Both the position numbers and the translations under genes were made by a program. From NCBI RefSeq assembly GCF_041929205.1, contig NZ_JBHFNT010000035.1: a DNA stretch of 64,000 nt; one strand, given 5' to 3'. This stretch comes from Floridanema evergladense (GTDB lineage: Bacteria; Cyanobacteriota; Cyanobacteriia; Cyanobacteriales; Aerosakkonemataceae). Of this stretch, positions 49,961 to 59,605 are shown piece by piece (the stretch's first letter is position 1; every line of letters begins with the position of its first letter). The notes below the pieces were generated by a model. It had not been told where the DNA came from. It ran no database searches and saw only the letters and a program-made list of their open reading frames with translations.

Positions 49961-50683
49961 GATGGATTAATCCCCAAAAAACACGCTGTCAATCCTGACA
50001 CTCACTATCGTTTACTAAGTCAAAGTAACTTTAGCTGAATTAGGCATACCCTGTCCCAAATACGAAAGTTACAATTTGCGAGAAATTAGCCTTGATGATA
50101 TTAAGTTACCTCAAGAGTTTCCCTATTTAATTAAAACATCTCACGGTCTCTCATGTGAAGGGACTTATATTATTAAAAACTCTGGTGATTTACAATATTC
50201 TTTGTTGGAATTGAGAAAATATTTAGATATTAATTTATTAGATACAATTATTTTTTCAGAATTCGTTAAAGATGAAGTTGAAAATTACTGCGTACAATTT
50301 TATGTTAACAAAGCAGGAGAAGTTTCTTTAATTGGCGTGACTGGACAGTTAGTTACTTCTATGGTGAACTACACGCGATCGATACTAATTTTCGTGTTAA
50401 TGGTTCAACTCCTTTATGTTTACAACGTCATACCTTATTAAATTTAGGAAAACAAGTAGCAAAGTATTCCAGTGATTACCGCATGGATGGTACATTGGAT
50501 TCAATTTTAGAAACTCTAAAATCGGAATTAGAACGTAAAGACTTTTTAATTTTATCAGCTTTACAAAAGGTGAAATACGGCAAAATTTACACTGAAATTT
50601 ATGGAATTGTAGCTGGAGAAACTATTGAAGATATGCAAACTATTGAACAGAAATTACAGAGTAAAGGGTTATTCTTAACTTGA
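49961..50683 (+). pseudogene. Broken ATP-grasp ligase gene
   Basis: Three joined frames give one protein. 49961 onward reads HAVNPDTHYRLLS. From about 50030 it reads LAELGIPCPKYESYNLREIS and TSHGLSCEGTYIIKN (ATP-grasp nucleotide loop). From about 50360 it reads HAIDTNFRVNGSTPLCLQR and SALQKVKYGKIYTEIYG up to TGA 50683. At least two compensating frameshifts (near 50025 and 50360) break it, and the N-terminal part is missing where the hairpin repeat lies. The intact family has an ATP-grasp fold joining carboxylates and amines. Two residual frames could be mis-called as genes. Confidence 0.75.
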
Positions 50684-50789
50684 GTTCGGGTAATTACAGA
50701 TCCCCGACTTCTTCAAGAAGCTGGGGATCTGCGAATTTACGGGAATCTATTTATGTACTCACTAGATCAACCCCTGTATTCAATACTTA

Positions 50790-51245
50790 CTATGGTGTTG
50801 ATGATGACGATTTTCTGGGTCGTCCACCTTTTTTTCCATTTTCTCTAGAGGCAGATGCTTTAACAATAGAAGTCTTTTTGCCACCTTTTCTTCCTAGTTC
50901 AGCCATCCAAGCTTTTGTCCCAAAAATTCCTGATATAAGCCCAGGAATACTAAAATCAGCGTCTAAATCTTCCCAGTGGATGCTATCACCATGACCGGAT
51001 AATTGAACGTTCTTCAATTGTTCAGGAGAAGCTTCTGTTAACCCCTGAATTAACTTGGGACTTAACCCAACATAGTCACCATTGGTTAATGTAATGATGA
51101 TTTTATCTTCAGATTGGTCGTATCTAACTGATTTTGCACGAGGTTCAGTTAATGATGCTTGAATCCAAACATCATTAGCTTTTGCAATTTGAGCATCTAT
51201 TTTTTCATCCGTCAGATCTTCCATCGTCCATTTCTTTTTCTCCAT
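50790..51245 (-). CDS. DUF2442 domain protein
   Basis: The protein has 151 residues. The N-terminal helix (DEKIDAQIAKANDVW) leads to the DUF2442 core (AKSVRYDQSEDKIIITLTNG, FSIPGLISGIFG). A basic C-terminal tail (RKGGKKTSIVKASASRENG, KKGGRPRK) probably binds nucleic acid. DUF2442 genes are often paired with DUF4160 genes, as here (41-bp overlap), a pair proposed to be a toxin-antitoxin module or nucleic-acid regulators. Which would be the toxin is not known. Confidence 0.8.
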   Translation of the reverse strand: MEKKKWTMEDLTDEKIDAQIAKANDVWIQASLTEPRAKSVRYDQSEDKIIITLTNGDYVGLSPKLIQGLTEASPEQLKNVQLSGHGDSIHWEDLDADFSIPGLISGIFGTKAWMAELGRKGGKKTSIVKASASRENGKKGGRPRKSSSSTP

Positions 51246-51507
51246 GTATATCTCTCCATTTCTCTAGTAACAAATCTTTGTTATTAACGATCAACAATAA
51301 CGCTTCTTTTATGAATTTTTTGTCAAAGCTTGGATTAACTTTTATAATCTCTGGAGCGTTTTCATCATCCCCTAAGTTTATTTTTACGTTTTCCTGATCC
51401 CAACTCTTTTTTCTTCCTATAAATACATGAACATGAGATGGTTCATGATCGTCGAAATATATATAGACATAGAGATTGCGTTTTTGATCGCTCAAGACTA
51501 ATGGCAT
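51205..51507 (-). CDS. DUF4160 domain protein
   Basis: The protein has 100 residues. LYVYIYFDDHEPSHVHVFIG contains the conserved DHxPxHxHV motif that defines DUF4160. NKDLLLEKWRDIHGE closes the domain. It overlaps the DUF2442 gene by 41 bp in another frame, so translation is coupled. The His-rich motif suggests metal or nucleic acid binding. Confidence 0.82.
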   Translation of the reverse strand: MPLVLSDQKRNLYVYIYFDDHEPSHVHVFIGRKKSWDQENVKINLGDDENAPEIIKVNPSFDKKFIKEALLLIVNNKDLLLEKWRDIHGEKEMDDGRSDG

Positions 51508-51766
51508 ATTTGATTCCTCTTTTAATTAAGAGTTGTGTGTGTATAAAAAACATTTGTTTCTCCAAAAGAAAGTACGAGTTTTGCTGTATGCTATATCTGT
51601 TCTAACCTAACGCTTTGGTTTTGTGTGCTGTTTAGAAAAGAACTCTTACAAAACTTAACATCGTGTCCTATTTGCGGGTATCTCGGCTTAGGTTCCATAC
51701 CTTGCACTCTACTGTAAACTAGATACTCTGCCAACCTGACGAGTTTATAAAGCAGGTTTAAATAAT

Positions 51767-54382
51767 TTAAACACTGCGTACTAAAATTACAGTACAATTA
51801 CAACCACGAGCGATCGCTTCCGGTATATTACCCTTAATTGCTTGTTGTAATAATCCATCACGACTCGCCCCCAAAATAATAGCATCGCATTGATCTTTAC
51901 AAGCAATATCAATCACAGCATCCGGTACAGAAGCAGCACATACAGGGATAGTAATTACCGGATGATTAATGCGATGAGACAGGAATTTAGCAGCTTTTTC
52001 TAAACCTTTAGTATCTGGTAAAGATTGAGATTTAGAAAATACCTGAGTTATTCTTACTTCGCAATCATTAGATAGTTTACATAAAGCTGGTAAAAGCTGA
52101 ATTGCTTCTTGAGCATTGGGTCCACCTGCTGTAGGTAATAACCAACGATTAAATGTTAGTTGATCTTTGGTCAATTCAATTTTACGGTTAAATGATAAAA
52201 ACCCATTAACAGATGTGGAATGACCTAATTTAACTACTACTACTTCACAAGATGCTTGGCGAATTACCGTATCAACTACATGACCAAAAATCCGACCTCT
52301 GGTTGGTTTATCAGCATTCCAACCCATAACAATTAAATCTATATGTTCGGCTTTTATTGTTTCTAAAATTGCTTGGGCTGCATCATGGGCTACGCGAATT
52401 TGGGTATGGATAGGAATGCCCCATTTTTTCGCTGTTACTTCCGCTTGACGCAACAAACGACGACTTTTTGTAGTTCTGATTTCTGCTTCTGAAGGTGCGG
52501 TATGACGGGGAGCAATAATAACTTGTAAACAGTCTAATTCATAATCTCGATCGCGAGCAATTGCCGCTGCTATTTGTAATAATGATTGTGCAGTTTGGGG
52601 ATTAGCTAAAGGTATCAGTAAACGCCCTTTTCCTGTACTTGGCGATCGCGTTTGATAAACTATATAAGATGGTTCAGGTTGTGGTCCTGTTTGCAATCCT
52701 ACTAAATGATCTGCTTCCGCCCGAATAATATCTGCCCTGGTAATAATTCCTACTAATCTGCGCCCTTCAACCACTGGTAAACGACTTAATTCATAACGAT
52801 TTAGCAGGAAAAGTACATCTGTTAGAGAAGTTTTTGGCTCTACAGAAATCGGTTGCGGAGTCATAATTTTATCTAAAGTAGTATTAAAATCTAGCAACCG
52901 CTGACCAATTTTTGCTAAATCACTTTGGGTAATAATGCCCACTAATTTACCATGATCGATAACTGGAAACCCGCGATGATGAGATTTAGAAAATGCCTGA
53001 ACTACTTCATCCAAAGTCATTTTACTAGTGAGAGTTTCTACTCGCCTTTGCATGACATCTGTGGCGGAAAGTTGTTCTAAAAGTCCCTGTTTTGGTGTTT
53101 CCTTATATTTATCTAAATCAATTCCATTCCATTCTAAAATGCGATCGTACAGCGATCGCGGCATCAATACCTCTGCTACCCAAAAAGCAGTGCAAGCAGC
53201 AATCATCAAAGGCAACACCAAATTGAAATCCGTCGTCATTTCAAATACAATCACAATTGCCGTGATTGGTACTTTAGAAACCGCACTAAAAAACGCCCCC
53301 ATTCCGGCTAAGGCGTAGGTTGTTGGTGTACCGAATCCGAAAAAATAGTTACTTCCTAACCCGATTAAATAACCTAAAGTAGAACCCAGAATTAGCGATG
53401 GTGCAAATAATCCTCCCGGAACTCCCGAACTAAAGGCGATCGCAGTTAAAATAAACTGAGCGATAAATGCTTGAGCAGCGATCGACCAATTAGCATCACC
53501 AGTTAATATAAATTCCCGCAATCCCGTGTTATCGCGGAAGTGAATTGGTAACATGGCAATTACTAATCCAGAAAGTAACCCTGCCATGCCAATTCGCCAA
53601 GGTAAACTTAACTTTAATTTATAACGCCAAAACTTCAAAAATAAAAATATCCCTTGACAAAATATAGCCGAAAATATCCCCGCTAAAGCACCTAAAAATA
53701 AAAAACTGGGAATCTCTGGAAAAGAAAAAGTAGTTTTACTTTTGACTAATTCTGTTGTTAATTCTAAACTTCCACCCCCCAAAAGTCGCGACACCACACC
53801 ACCAATAAAAGAAGCCAGTATTGCCGTTCCCAAAGTAAAACCTGAAACATCATGCAAGAGTTCTTCCACAACGAATAAAACCCCCGCTAAGGGTGCATTG
53901 AAAGCAGCAGCTAAACCAGCACCAGCACCACAAGCAATTAATTGTTTTCGATGTTCGGGAGATGTGGGCACCCATTTACTCATTTGGGCGGCTAAAGCTG
54001 CACCTACTTGCACTGTTGGCCCCTGTCGCCCTACAGTCATCCCAGAACCTAAAGCGAGAATATTGCCCATTAGCTTGACAAAAGCTACACGCCATGATAA
54101 AGACATAGGAAATCCGGCGAGGGCAGCTTTAACTTGAGGAATCCCGGAACCAGAGGCTTCCGGGGCGAATCTTTCGACTAAAAAGCCAGCTAAAAATCCA
54201 AAACAAAAACCAATGGTAGGCAAAGCAATCAAAGGAGATAAGTAATATGAGATGCTGACTCGCCATCCCCCAAGCCATCCTGAGCTAACTTTGAGTAGGA
54301 CTGATGCTAAGGCAGCAACTAATCCGATTAAGGAGGCTTCGATGATTGCTAAACGTCTTGTTGGTCGTAATAAGTAGCGCAT
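51767..54382 (-). CDS. ClC chloride channel/transporter with CBS and UspA domains
   Basis: The protein has 871 residues. The ClC core (1-430) shows GSGIPQV (78-84), GRQGPTVQ (118-125) and GGLFAPSLILG. A CBS pair follows (LTSKMTLDEVVQAFSKSHHR, then DKIMTPQPISVEPKTS). Two UspA-like nucleotide-binding domains end the protein (LIVMGWNADKPTRGRIFGH, then AIILGASRDGLLQQAI). In ClC transporters the motif is GREGP with the gating Glu, and here it is Gln (Q120). That change removes proton coupling in the E. coli protein, so this may be a passive chloride channel regulated by nucleotides through CBS and Usp. Confidence 0.92.
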   Translation of the reverse strand: MRYLLRPTRRLAIIEASLIGLVAALASVLLKVSSGWLGGWRVSISYYLSPLIALPTIGFCFGFLAGFLVERFAPEASGSGIPQVKAALAGFPMSLSWRVAFVKLMGNILALGSGMTVGRQGPTVQVGAALAAQMSKWVPTSPEHRKQLIACGAGAGLAAAFNAPLAGVLFVVEELLHDVSGFTLGTAILASFIGGVVSRLLGGGSLELTTELVKSKTTFSFPEIPSFLFLGALAGIFSAIFCQGIFLFLKFWRYKLKLSLPWRIGMAGLLSGLVIAMLPIHFRDNTGLREFILTGDANWSIAAQAFIAQFILTAIAFSSGVPGGLFAPSLILGSTLGYLIGLGSNYFFGFGTPTTYALAGMGAFFSAVSKVPITAIVIVFEMTTDFNLVLPLMIAACTAFWVAEVLMPRSLYDRILEWNGIDLDKYKETPKQGLLEQLSATDVMQRRVETLTSKMTLDEVVQAFSKSHHRGFPVIDHGKLVGIITQSDLAKIGQRLLDFNTTLDKIMTPQPISVEPKTSLTDVLFLLNRYELSRLPVVEGRRLVGIITRADIIRAEADHLVGLQTGPQPEPSYIVYQTRSPSTGKGRLLIPLANPQTAQSLLQIAAAIARDRDYELDCLQVIIAPRHTAPSEAEIRTTKSRRLLRQAEVTAKKWGIPIHTQIRVAHDAAQAILETIKAEHIDLIVMGWNADKPTRGRIFGHVVDTVIRQASCEVVVVKLGHSTSVNGFLSFNRKIELTKDQLTFNRWLLPTAGGPNAQEAIQLLPALCKLSNDCEVRITQVFSKSQSLPDTKGLEKAAKFLSHRINHPVITIPVCAASVPDAVIDIACKDQCDAIILGASRDGLLQQAIKGNIPEAIARGCNCTVILVRSV

Positions 54383-54424
54383 CGAAAATAAATTTTTGAG
54401 TTTTGAATGAAGAATTTCTAAGCT

Positions 54425-54476
54425 GGTTCGTTGTAAGGACTTTAGTCCTGGGGTTCGTTGTGAGGACTTTAGTTCT
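54425..54476. repeat. GGTTCGTTGTRAGGACTTTAGT tandem repeat
   Basis: Two 25-bp units at 54425-54449 and 54452-54476 differ at two positions. Each contains the palindrome AGGACT-TT-AGTCCT (imperfect in the second). A related AGGACTGAAGTC lies at 54493-54504. It is a known type of cyanobacterial intergenic repeat. Confidence 0.75.
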
Positions 54477-54538
54477 TACTTTTAAAGCAGAGTAGGACTG
54501 AAGTCGATCGCACAAACCCAAAATTCAAAACGCAAAAC

Positions 54539-55852
54539 TTATTCTGCTTTACCTGTAACCGATAATCCTTCGACAATTATGGAAGGAGTATAGCAGTAAC
54601 CATTCCATTCGGCATCGCCACCTAACGCGATGACTTGTTTTAGTGCCGTGTAGACGTTACCTGCGACCATTGTATCTTTGACGCGACCAATTACTTTACC
54701 TTGTTTTACCCGATAACCGAGTTCGACGTTGATGGAAAATTCGCCGGAGATGCCAGCGCTACCGCCTAACATTTGGTCTACGATTAAGCCATCTTCCATC
54801 ATTTCAGTGAGTTCGAGCATTGTCCCAGTTCCGGGTTTAATCAGGAGGTTAAATAAACTGGGGGTGGGGTAGCTACCTAAACCTGGACGAAACCCATTGC
54901 CAGTGGTGTCAGAACCGAGATGGCGACCTGTGGTTCGATCGGTGTAAAACAGTTGCAGGATACCATCTTTGATGAAAGTTAAGGGTTGAGTGATTGTGCC
55001 TTCGTCATCAAAGGGACAGCTAAAAGGGCCGATATCTGGTTGTTGGTAAAGGGTGATACTGTGGTGGGTGACGGCTTCGCAGAGACGATCGCTCCAAGGA
55101 GATGCTGCTTCCAAAACTCGTTTACCATTTAAAGCAGCAGAAATTGTCCCCCAAAGCATATCAGCAGCTTTAGCGGTAAATAGTACAGGTACTCGACCTA
55201 TCGGTGGTGAGACATTTTCTTGTGCCCATTCCAAGCGTTCGATGATTTGTTGGGCTAACGATTCCGGGGTGAGAATGTTACGCTGAGTTTGACCATCCGA
55301 GACAGTTAAAAAATCATCGCCTCTGATCAATTCAGCTGCTAAATAACAACTAAGAGTGGTATCGGTGTGGGAACAGTCTAGTCCTTTAGAGTTGATTAAG
55401 CGGGTGCTTTCGACTTCGCATTCCCATTCGCTACTTACGAGTACTTCGGGATAGCTTTCGCGGATGTGGGCGATCGCTTCTTTCCCCCATCTAACTAACT
55501 GTTCTACTTCAACTGCGCTACCTTCATCTGGGTAAGTTTGCTTTGCACCGCTGACTAATTCTACTGCTTCTGGGTGATTGAGCACAGACAGCGCGATCGC
55601 TCTTTCTACTAAAGCCGCTGGTTCCACTGCGCCGTAAGCTACTGCTAAACCGGGACGACCATTTTTCCACAGTCGCAGTGCTGTCCCTTCAGATTGAGCT
55701 ATTTCCAACTGTTTGAGACGGTTAGCCTCAAAAAATACTGGTCTAGAGAGCGATCGCGACTGATAAACTTCAGCTGCTTCTACTCCAGCTTTTACTGCTA
55801 GTTCCAGCAATTGTTCTGCTAGTTCTTCTGACTGCCAAGTTTCCCAACCCAT
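54539..55852 (-). CDS. TldE/PmbA subunit of the TldD-TldE metalloprotease
   Basis: The protein has 437 residues. EAAEVYQSRSLSRPVFFEAN and RLWKNGRPGLAVAYG mark the N-terminal domain. FSCPFDDEGTITQPLTFIKD, TGRHLGSDTTGNGFRPGLG and GEFSINVELGYRVKQGKVIG mark the C-terminal domain. TldE lacks the HExxxH metal site of TldD, and none is present here, so this is TldE/PmbA rather than TldD. The pair degrades unfolded peptides and matures some peptides and antitoxins. The TldD gene is not in the window. Confidence 0.92.
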   Translation of the reverse strand: MGWETWQSEELAEQLLELAVKAGVEAAEVYQSRSLSRPVFFEANRLKQLEIAQSEGTALRLWKNGRPGLAVAYGAVEPAALVERAIALSVLNHPEAVELVSGAKQTYPDEGSAVEVEQLVRWGKEAIAHIRESYPEVLVSSEWECEVESTRLINSKGLDCSHTDTTLSCYLAAELIRGDDFLTVSDGQTQRNILTPESLAQQIIERLEWAQENVSPPIGRVPVLFTAKAADMLWGTISAALNGKRVLEAASPWSDRLCEAVTHHSITLYQQPDIGPFSCPFDDEGTITQPLTFIKDGILQLFYTDRTTGRHLGSDTTGNGFRPGLGSYPTPSLFNLLIKPGTGTMLELTEMMEDGLIVDQMLGGSAGISGEFSINVELGYRVKQGKVIGRVKDTMVAGNVYTALKQVIALGGDAEWNGYCYTPSIIVEGLSVTGKAE

Positions 55853-55920
55853 ACAAGCAAATTTTTCTTTTTTAGAATTTAGATTTTAAATTGAAATTAA
55901 AACCTAAATTCTAAATTACT

Positions 55921-56787
55921 TTAAATTGGACTCATATCTTGCAATAACCAGAAACCTGCAAAGGATTCTGCTTGGGGATCAGACTGAACTGCTAAAAAAT
56001 GCACGCCGTTGGCTTTTTGTTTTGCTGCTTCAAAGCCTTGGGCTTCTGCGATCGTAGCAGCATCCTTGATATTAGCAAGAATCCAGCTATCATTTACCCC
56101 AGTTTCTAACAACAGATTTGCCAGGGGAAGTGCTTCAAATTTCAGACTAGTCAGTTCTAAACCAGATATCCAAGCAGCTAAAGGTAAAGCCCTAGATGAA
56201 AAAAAGATCATCCCCGGAATACTGGTATCAGGATTTACGCCAAAATTTTTTAAAGGAAAAGCTTCCTGAAATCCGATTTCCCATTCCGGCATTTCTGCAA
56301 AAGCCGCTGCTTCTAAACTTACAAATGCCCATTTTTCTGCTAACAAAGCATCGGGCAAAGTTTGCGGTGTAGGATTTGGCATTAACACCGAAGAATTAGC
56401 ACCCACAGGTGTATATCCGGGATGACTTGGGTAAACTTCTTCCATCCGTTTTGCTAACCATTGATTCAGGTTAAAAGTCCGACGACTAGGCGCACAGGGA
56501 ATCCCCAAATCTTTGCCAGCTTTAGTAATCATATTGTTCATTTGGGTGCGAAAGAAGCGAATTTTTTGGGGAGTTTGCCCAGATTTTGCCATTGCTTCTT
56601 TAATTGCATTTCCCAACGTAACCGAATTCACTTCTTGATTGGAACAATATTGTGAATAGCGAAATTTTTCCTCTCCTGAATCGTTGATATTTAAAGAACT
56701 TTCACAAATCAAAACTTCCCAAATTTTTTTCTTGTTTTCATCCAGAATTGGACGAGAATAAAAATCTAATTCCCAGATAGTTGTCAT
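55921..56787 (-). CDS. Tab2/Atab2 family RNA-binding protein
   Basis: The protein has 288 residues. WELDFYSRPILDENKKKIWE, KIRFFRTQMNNMITKAGKDL and RRTFNLNQWLAKRMEEVYP are conserved in Tab2-like (DUF1092) proteins, as is FGVNPDTSIPGMIFFSSRAL. In algae and plants Tab2 is needed for translation of the photosystem I mRNA psaB. The cyanobacterial protein is assumed to act in photosystem biogenesis. A long inverted repeat separates it from the upstream glycosidase gene. Confidence 0.9.
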   Translation of the reverse strand: MTTIWELDFYSRPILDENKKKIWEVLICESSLNINDSGEEKFRYSQYCSNQEVNSVTLGNAIKEAMAKSGQTPQKIRFFRTQMNNMITKAGKDLGIPCAPSRRTFNLNQWLAKRMEEVYPSHPGYTPVGANSSVLMPNPTPQTLPDALLAEKWAFVSLEAAAFAEMPEWEIGFQEAFPLKNFGVNPDTSIPGMIFFSSRALPLAAWISGLELTSLKFEALPLANLLLETGVNDSWILANIKDAATIAEAQGFEAAKQKANGVHFLAVQSDPQAESFAGFWLLQDMSPI

Positions 56788-56806
56788 TTTTTATTAATTC
56801 AAGTAT

Positions 56807-56864
56807 GTTGTTGCGCTTTAGCGCTCTTATTATAACTGGGATAAGAGTGCTAAAGCGCAACAAC
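56807..56864. terminator. Long inverted repeat ending the GH57 gene
   Basis: Two 24-base arms (56807-56830 and 56841-56864) pair with one G-T mismatch around a 10-nt loop. Inner parts are GCTCTTAT / ATAAGAGT. It starts 6 bp after the GH57 stop (minus strand) and could also control the Tab2 gene, whose start is 20 bp beyond. Confidence 0.75.
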
Positions 56865-56869
56865 GTACA

Positions 56870-59155
56870 TTATGGTACTTCGATCGGAATCAAAGCATTC
56901 TCCGGCAGATAACTGCAATAACGTTCATTATCTGATAAAACGATCGTCAATCGCAAAGGATAATCCGGTTCAATTTGCAAATCTGCCCAAGGTACTGCTA
57001 TTTCTATACATTGCTTAAATGCCACTTGCGCCCGACTAAAGCGAGGATGCCATTGGAGATTTTCTCCTGCTTCTTGAAATTGCGTACTCATGGTGAGCAA
57101 ATTCACACCTAAATGGTGATGAAACAGGTAATTTAATGGCGCTTCATCGGGTAAATCTCGCAAAGGAATGGGGCTGTTGTACATTTGGCGATCGGGATAA
57201 TACCACAACAAATTCAATTCCGGCGGACAACCTTTTCCAGGTAAAATTCCCGTTTGAAAATCTAACCGCAGGTAGAAATTTAAGTGATCTACACCATACC
57301 AAAGTCTTTGTACAGCGCTGCTACGGTGCATCGTTCCCCGCGCCCCACCAATTTCGATTCTTCCTGCTTTATCCCAATCTTGTTCGTCACCAACACCATC
57401 AATAGTTGGGTGAATAAAACTTTCTGGACGATGATCTCCTCTCGCTTCGTGAATCTCTAAAGGTTTGAGCAAATTATCAGGAACTCGCGCATTTAAAGCT
57501 TGATAAATTGCACACAAATGTTCCCTAAACAACTGGTCAAAAATTGCATCTTGGTTAGAAGAATGTCCTTCCCCAAACCACCAAAACCAATCCGAACCTT
57601 CAGCAGCATACAAAGCTTCCCAAGCTTGGGGATTAGTTTCTGGTGTTGCTTCGGGATGAGATGCTAAAAACTCTCTGGCATCAGTTAATAAATCCCAAGC
57701 CTTATTTTTTATTGGATCTCCTACCCAAGTAGTTAAATTACCATCAACCCAAGAACCTGTATGTAATTTATCAGCAGAAAGTGTGGCGGTAGCAGGGAAT
57801 TTTTCTAAATATTCAGATACAGTAACTAATTCAATTTCTCGACGATCGCTGAGAGTTTCATACAATGATTCTAAGAAGGGTTTACCATCTAAATGATAAT
57901 GTTCCCAGCAGTTTTCCCCATCAAGAGCAATTGTTACCAACCAAGGATTTTCTAAAGTTGTAGAATCATCTGGTTGACGATGTTTTAAAATGCGTGCGAT
58001 CGCTTCTAAATGCCCTACCAAATCAGCTGCCGCTTTCTTCGCTTCCATCGCCCCGTAAGTAAAACCAATTAAATCCGACAAACGGTGATCGCGGAAAACA
58101 ATTGACAAATCTCCCGCAGGAGTTTCTAATCGATAAGGTTGATAAAGTAACTCCGGTTCGCTAACATTTCCCGATCCATCTCTGTGGAAGAAATGATCGA
58201 TCGTCCAACCTAAAACCGCCTCATCCGAACAAATCCACTTAAACCCTTGTTTAGCAATATAAGGCAAAATTTGCGGACTAACTGCCTGTTCTGAAGGCCA
58301 CAAACCGCGAGGTTCGCAACCAAAACATTCCTCATAAATCTCCCAAGCTTTTTCCAAATGTCGAGGAATATCTTCCTCCCATTGAAAGCGATTTTTTGGT
58401 AAATTCATGTTAGGAACCGCAACTCTACCCACATCACTATCCGCCAACAAAGGCAAAATTGGGTGAGTATAAGGCGAAGTAATAACTTCTAATTGTCCAG
58501 TTTCCTGCATCTTCCGATGTTGCGGAACGATGCGACTCATAATTTCTTGTTGTTTAGCATAAATCTTTTGGCGATCGGCTAAACTAAAATTCCGACCCTT
58601 TTCCAACCAATAAGAAATTTCTGGATCTTCCCAAAACAAAGGGTCAAACCAAGCTAAATTATGCCAAGCTAACAAATCGCTGTAATCTTGCCCTTGCCAA
58701 TTTTCCTTGCACCACGCCCGTCCATTTTCCTGACGCTGGGTGTAAAGTTCGCTATAACGAGGATTAGGGTCGATTAAAGTGTGGTGATTGGCATCAAAGA
58801 AATGCTCAATAATAAATAATCGCTGTTGTTCCGTCAAACTTTCTACTGGCGACAAAGCTACAGCTAGGTAAGGATCGAAAGCTACTCCCGCAATATAATC
58901 TTCTAATTGCAGAATCAAAGAAGGAACCAAATTAACCGTTTGGCGCAGCTTCGGATAACGTTCCAACAACAACACTAAATCCAAATAATCCTTAGTACCA
59001 TGCAAACGAACCCAAGGTAAACGGTACTCAGAAGCTAAAGAAACCGAAGCAGAAAAAGCAGAATCTCCTGTTTCCAGAAACTCTCCCTTAACCCTACTCT
59101 TGTACAAAGGTTGATGTTGATGCCAGATGAAGGCAACATATAAAGGATGGGGCAT
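56870..59155 (-). CDS. Glycoside hydrolase family 57 protein
   Basis: The protein has 761 residues. GH57 motifs in order are HQHQPLY (4-residue His motif at the start), NLVPSLILQLEDY, GLWPSEQAVS with the catalytic Glu nucleophile, and IALDGENCWEHY with the acid/base Asp. The C-terminal 180 residues (HPTIDGVGDEQDWDKAGRIE, then MHRSSAVQRLWYG) form a beta domain of the DUF1957/glucodextranase type. Members are alpha-amylases or branching/debranching enzymes acting on glycogen-like glucans, and the precise activity is not certain. Confidence 0.88.
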   Translation of the reverse strand: MPHPLYVAFIWHQHQPLYKSRVKGEFLETGDSAFSASVSLASEYRLPWVRLHGTKDYLDLVLLLERYPKLRQTVNLVPSLILQLEDYIAGVAFDPYLAVALSPVESLTEQQRLFIIEHFFDANHHTLIDPNPRYSELYTQRQENGRAWCKENWQGQDYSDLLAWHNLAWFDPLFWEDPEISYWLEKGRNFSLADRQKIYAKQQEIMSRIVPQHRKMQETGQLEVITSPYTHPILPLLADSDVGRVAVPNMNLPKNRFQWEEDIPRHLEKAWEIYEECFGCEPRGLWPSEQAVSPQILPYIAKQGFKWICSDEAVLGWTIDHFFHRDGSGNVSEPELLYQPYRLETPAGDLSIVFRDHRLSDLIGFTYGAMEAKKAAADLVGHLEAIARILKHRQPDDSTTLENPWLVTIALDGENCWEHYHLDGKPFLESLYETLSDRREIELVTVSEYLEKFPATATLSADKLHTGSWVDGNLTTWVGDPIKNKAWDLLTDAREFLASHPEATPETNPQAWEALYAAEGSDWFWWFGEGHSSNQDAIFDQLFREHLCAIYQALNARVPDNLLKPLEIHEARGDHRPESFIHPTIDGVGDEQDWDKAGRIEIGGARGTMHRSSAVQRLWYGVDHLNFYLRLDFQTGILPGKGCPPELNLLWYYPDRQMYNSPIPLRDLPDEAPLNYLFHHHLGVNLLTMSTQFQEAGENLQWHPRFSRAQVAFKQCIEIAVPWADLQIEPDYPLRLTIVLSDNERYCSYLPENALIPIEVP

Positions 59156-59189
59156 AAACTTTAGTCAGGCTTCAAGGATTATCAAAATA

Positions 59190-59231
59190 AAAAGGCAATC
59201 ATTGATGTAAAGATTTTAATGATTGCCTTTT
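59190..59231 (-). terminator. Terminator after the Nfu gene
   Basis: AAAAGGCAATCATT (59190-59203) and AATGATTGCCTTTT (59218-59231) form a perfect 14-bp stem with a 14-nt loop, followed by an A/T tract on both strands. It lies 39 bp after the Nfu stop on the minus strand. Confidence 0.85.
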
Positions 59232-59269
59232 CCTTCTAGAATTGCCAGAGTATGATTATCAAATTTCCT

Positions 59270-59509
59270 TTAGAGAACTTGTTCGACTTCTGCAATTTCA
59301 GGGATCATTTCCCGCAATTTCCGTTCTATTCCCATTTTCAGAGTCATAGTTGAACTAGGGCAAGAACCACAAGCACCTTGTAGCCGCAATTTTACAATAG
59401 GGCCATCCAATTCAACTACTTCTACGTTACCGCCATCAGCCATTAGGTAAGGGCGTAATTCATCTAAAACGGTTTCAACGTTATCTAATGTTAGTTCCAT
59501 TGTTTCCAT
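59270..59509 (-). CDS. NifU C-terminal-type iron-sulfur scaffold
   Basis: The protein has 79 residues. LRLQGACGSCPSSTMTLKMG carries the CxxC of the Nfu domain, which binds a [4Fe-4S] cluster across a dimer and passes it to apoproteins. In cyanobacteria this single-domain Nfu is essential and supplies photosystem I. TVLDELRPYLMADGGNVEVV is the standard start of the domain. Confidence 0.95.
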   Translation of the reverse strand: METMELTLDNVETVLDELRPYLMADGGNVEVVELDGPIVKLRLQGACGSCPSSTMTLKMGIERKLREMIPEIAEVEQVL

Positions 59510-59605
59510 TGGTTAAGACCTCGTTTGCTAGAGCAGTTTAGTAAGTGCTTTTGTGGATATTTCGATCCTAGATCTTTTCTTGATAAAAACCTTAACAAAC
59601 TTTTC

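Noticed and set aside
50076..50683. Two separate small genes (121 and 66 residues)
   Set aside because: They are consecutive frames of one broken ATP-grasp gene.
51591..51797. 68-residue minus-strand frame behind the ClC gene
   Set aside because: It overlaps the ClC 3' end in another frame, and its composition is not protein-like.
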